Source of the DNA: Lentisphaeria bacterium
Lineage (GTDB): Bacteria; Verrucomicrobiota; Lentisphaeria; Victivallales; JAUVCU01
Direction: 5' to 3'
Length of the DNA: 5,921 bases
NCBI GenBank assembly: GCA_030590715.1
Contig: JAUVCU010000109.1
Span: 1 to 5,921 of the forward strand
Positions 5,833-5,921 of the stretch are shown here, one piece after another. The number at the start of each line of letters is the position of its first letter. Position 1 is the first letter of the stretch. A program made the translations under genes and the position numbers. Below the pieces are notes generated by a model. The model did no database searches. It was not told the origin of the DNA and was given only the letters and a program-made list of their open reading frames with translations.

Positions 5833-5921
5833 ATGGCGACACCAATTGATAACAACAACCATGATAAAATTGCCTTTCAGATACGGGGTAATGCTTCATT
5901 TATGTCGAACAAAGCGGGCTG
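5833..5921 (+). CDS. Possible start of an unrecognised plus-strand gene, cut by the window edge
   Basis: From ATG 5833 a frame runs open for 29 codons and leaves the window (MATPIDNNNHDKIAFQIRGN at its start). An in-frame TAA sits at 5827-5829, so translation could not begin earlier. A TATAAT at 5804-5809 would suit transcription with a very short leader, but there is no clear ribosome binding site. The gene would diverge from the kinase block. I do not recognise the protein and the visible part is too short for domain assignment. It may be spurious: 29 open codons can arise by chance. Confidence 0.35.
   Translation, partial: MATPIDNNNHDKIAFQIRGNASFMSNKAG

Noticed and set aside
1..5921. CRISPR array, diversity-generating retroelement template repeats, or toxin-antitoxin pair
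   Set aside because: No regularly spaced direct repeats, no reverse transcriptase or template/variable repeat pair, and no small two-gene cassette were seen.

Overview
The window is bacterial and carries one tightly packed minus-strand gene block, about 5,500 to 249, with all recognisable genes pointing the same way. Gene spacing is short, Shine-Dalgarno (SD) sequences of the AGGAG type sit 7 nt before three of the starts, and an intrinsic terminator closes the block. Base composition is intermediate and I cannot name a genus. Stand-alone Rcp1-type receivers and soluble receiver-PAS-kinase hybrids occur in many Gram-negative and environmental lineages, so lineage stays open. No rRNA, tRNA, CRISPR array or clear transposase was recognised.

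In order of transcription (right to left): (1) 5757-5305, the ATP-binding half of a histidine kinase with no dimerisation/phosphoacceptor domain and no credible start codon, most likely a 5'-truncated remnant; (2) 5282-4821, a stand-alone Rcp1/CheY-like response regulator; (3) 4831-3332, a soluble receiver-PAS-histidine kinase hybrid overlapping gene 2 by 11 nt; (4) 3304-1535, an unusual long glycosyltransferase with a GT4-type C-terminal half; (5) after a 161-bp spacer, 1373-249, a conventional GT4 glycosyltransferase; then a hairpin terminator at 204-237.

None of the signalling proteins has a DNA-binding output domain or a membrane segment, so the readable part of the locus looks like a cytoplasmic phosphotransfer module joined to glycosyltransferases. 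The natural inference is control of surface-polysaccharide or glycan synthesis, by protein-protein contact or through a partner encoded elsewhere. Co-transcription is well supported for genes 2-4 and only possible for gene 5, which has its own candidate -10 box.

The 161-bp spacer before gene 5 holds two perfect inverted repeats and an 8-bp direct repeat with a 10-bp period, a plausible regulatory region. The two window ends differ from the middle. Positions 1-203 have no convincing gene but contain three short perfect inverted repeats within about 62 bp. Positions 5758-5832 are very AT-rich (about 20% GC), stop-filled, and separate the beheaded kinase from a possible plus-strand gene starting at 5833 and leaving the window. 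No wholly new system can be demonstrated. The headless kinase boundary, the signalling-glycosyltransferase linkage and the repeat-rich spacer are the points most worth checking.
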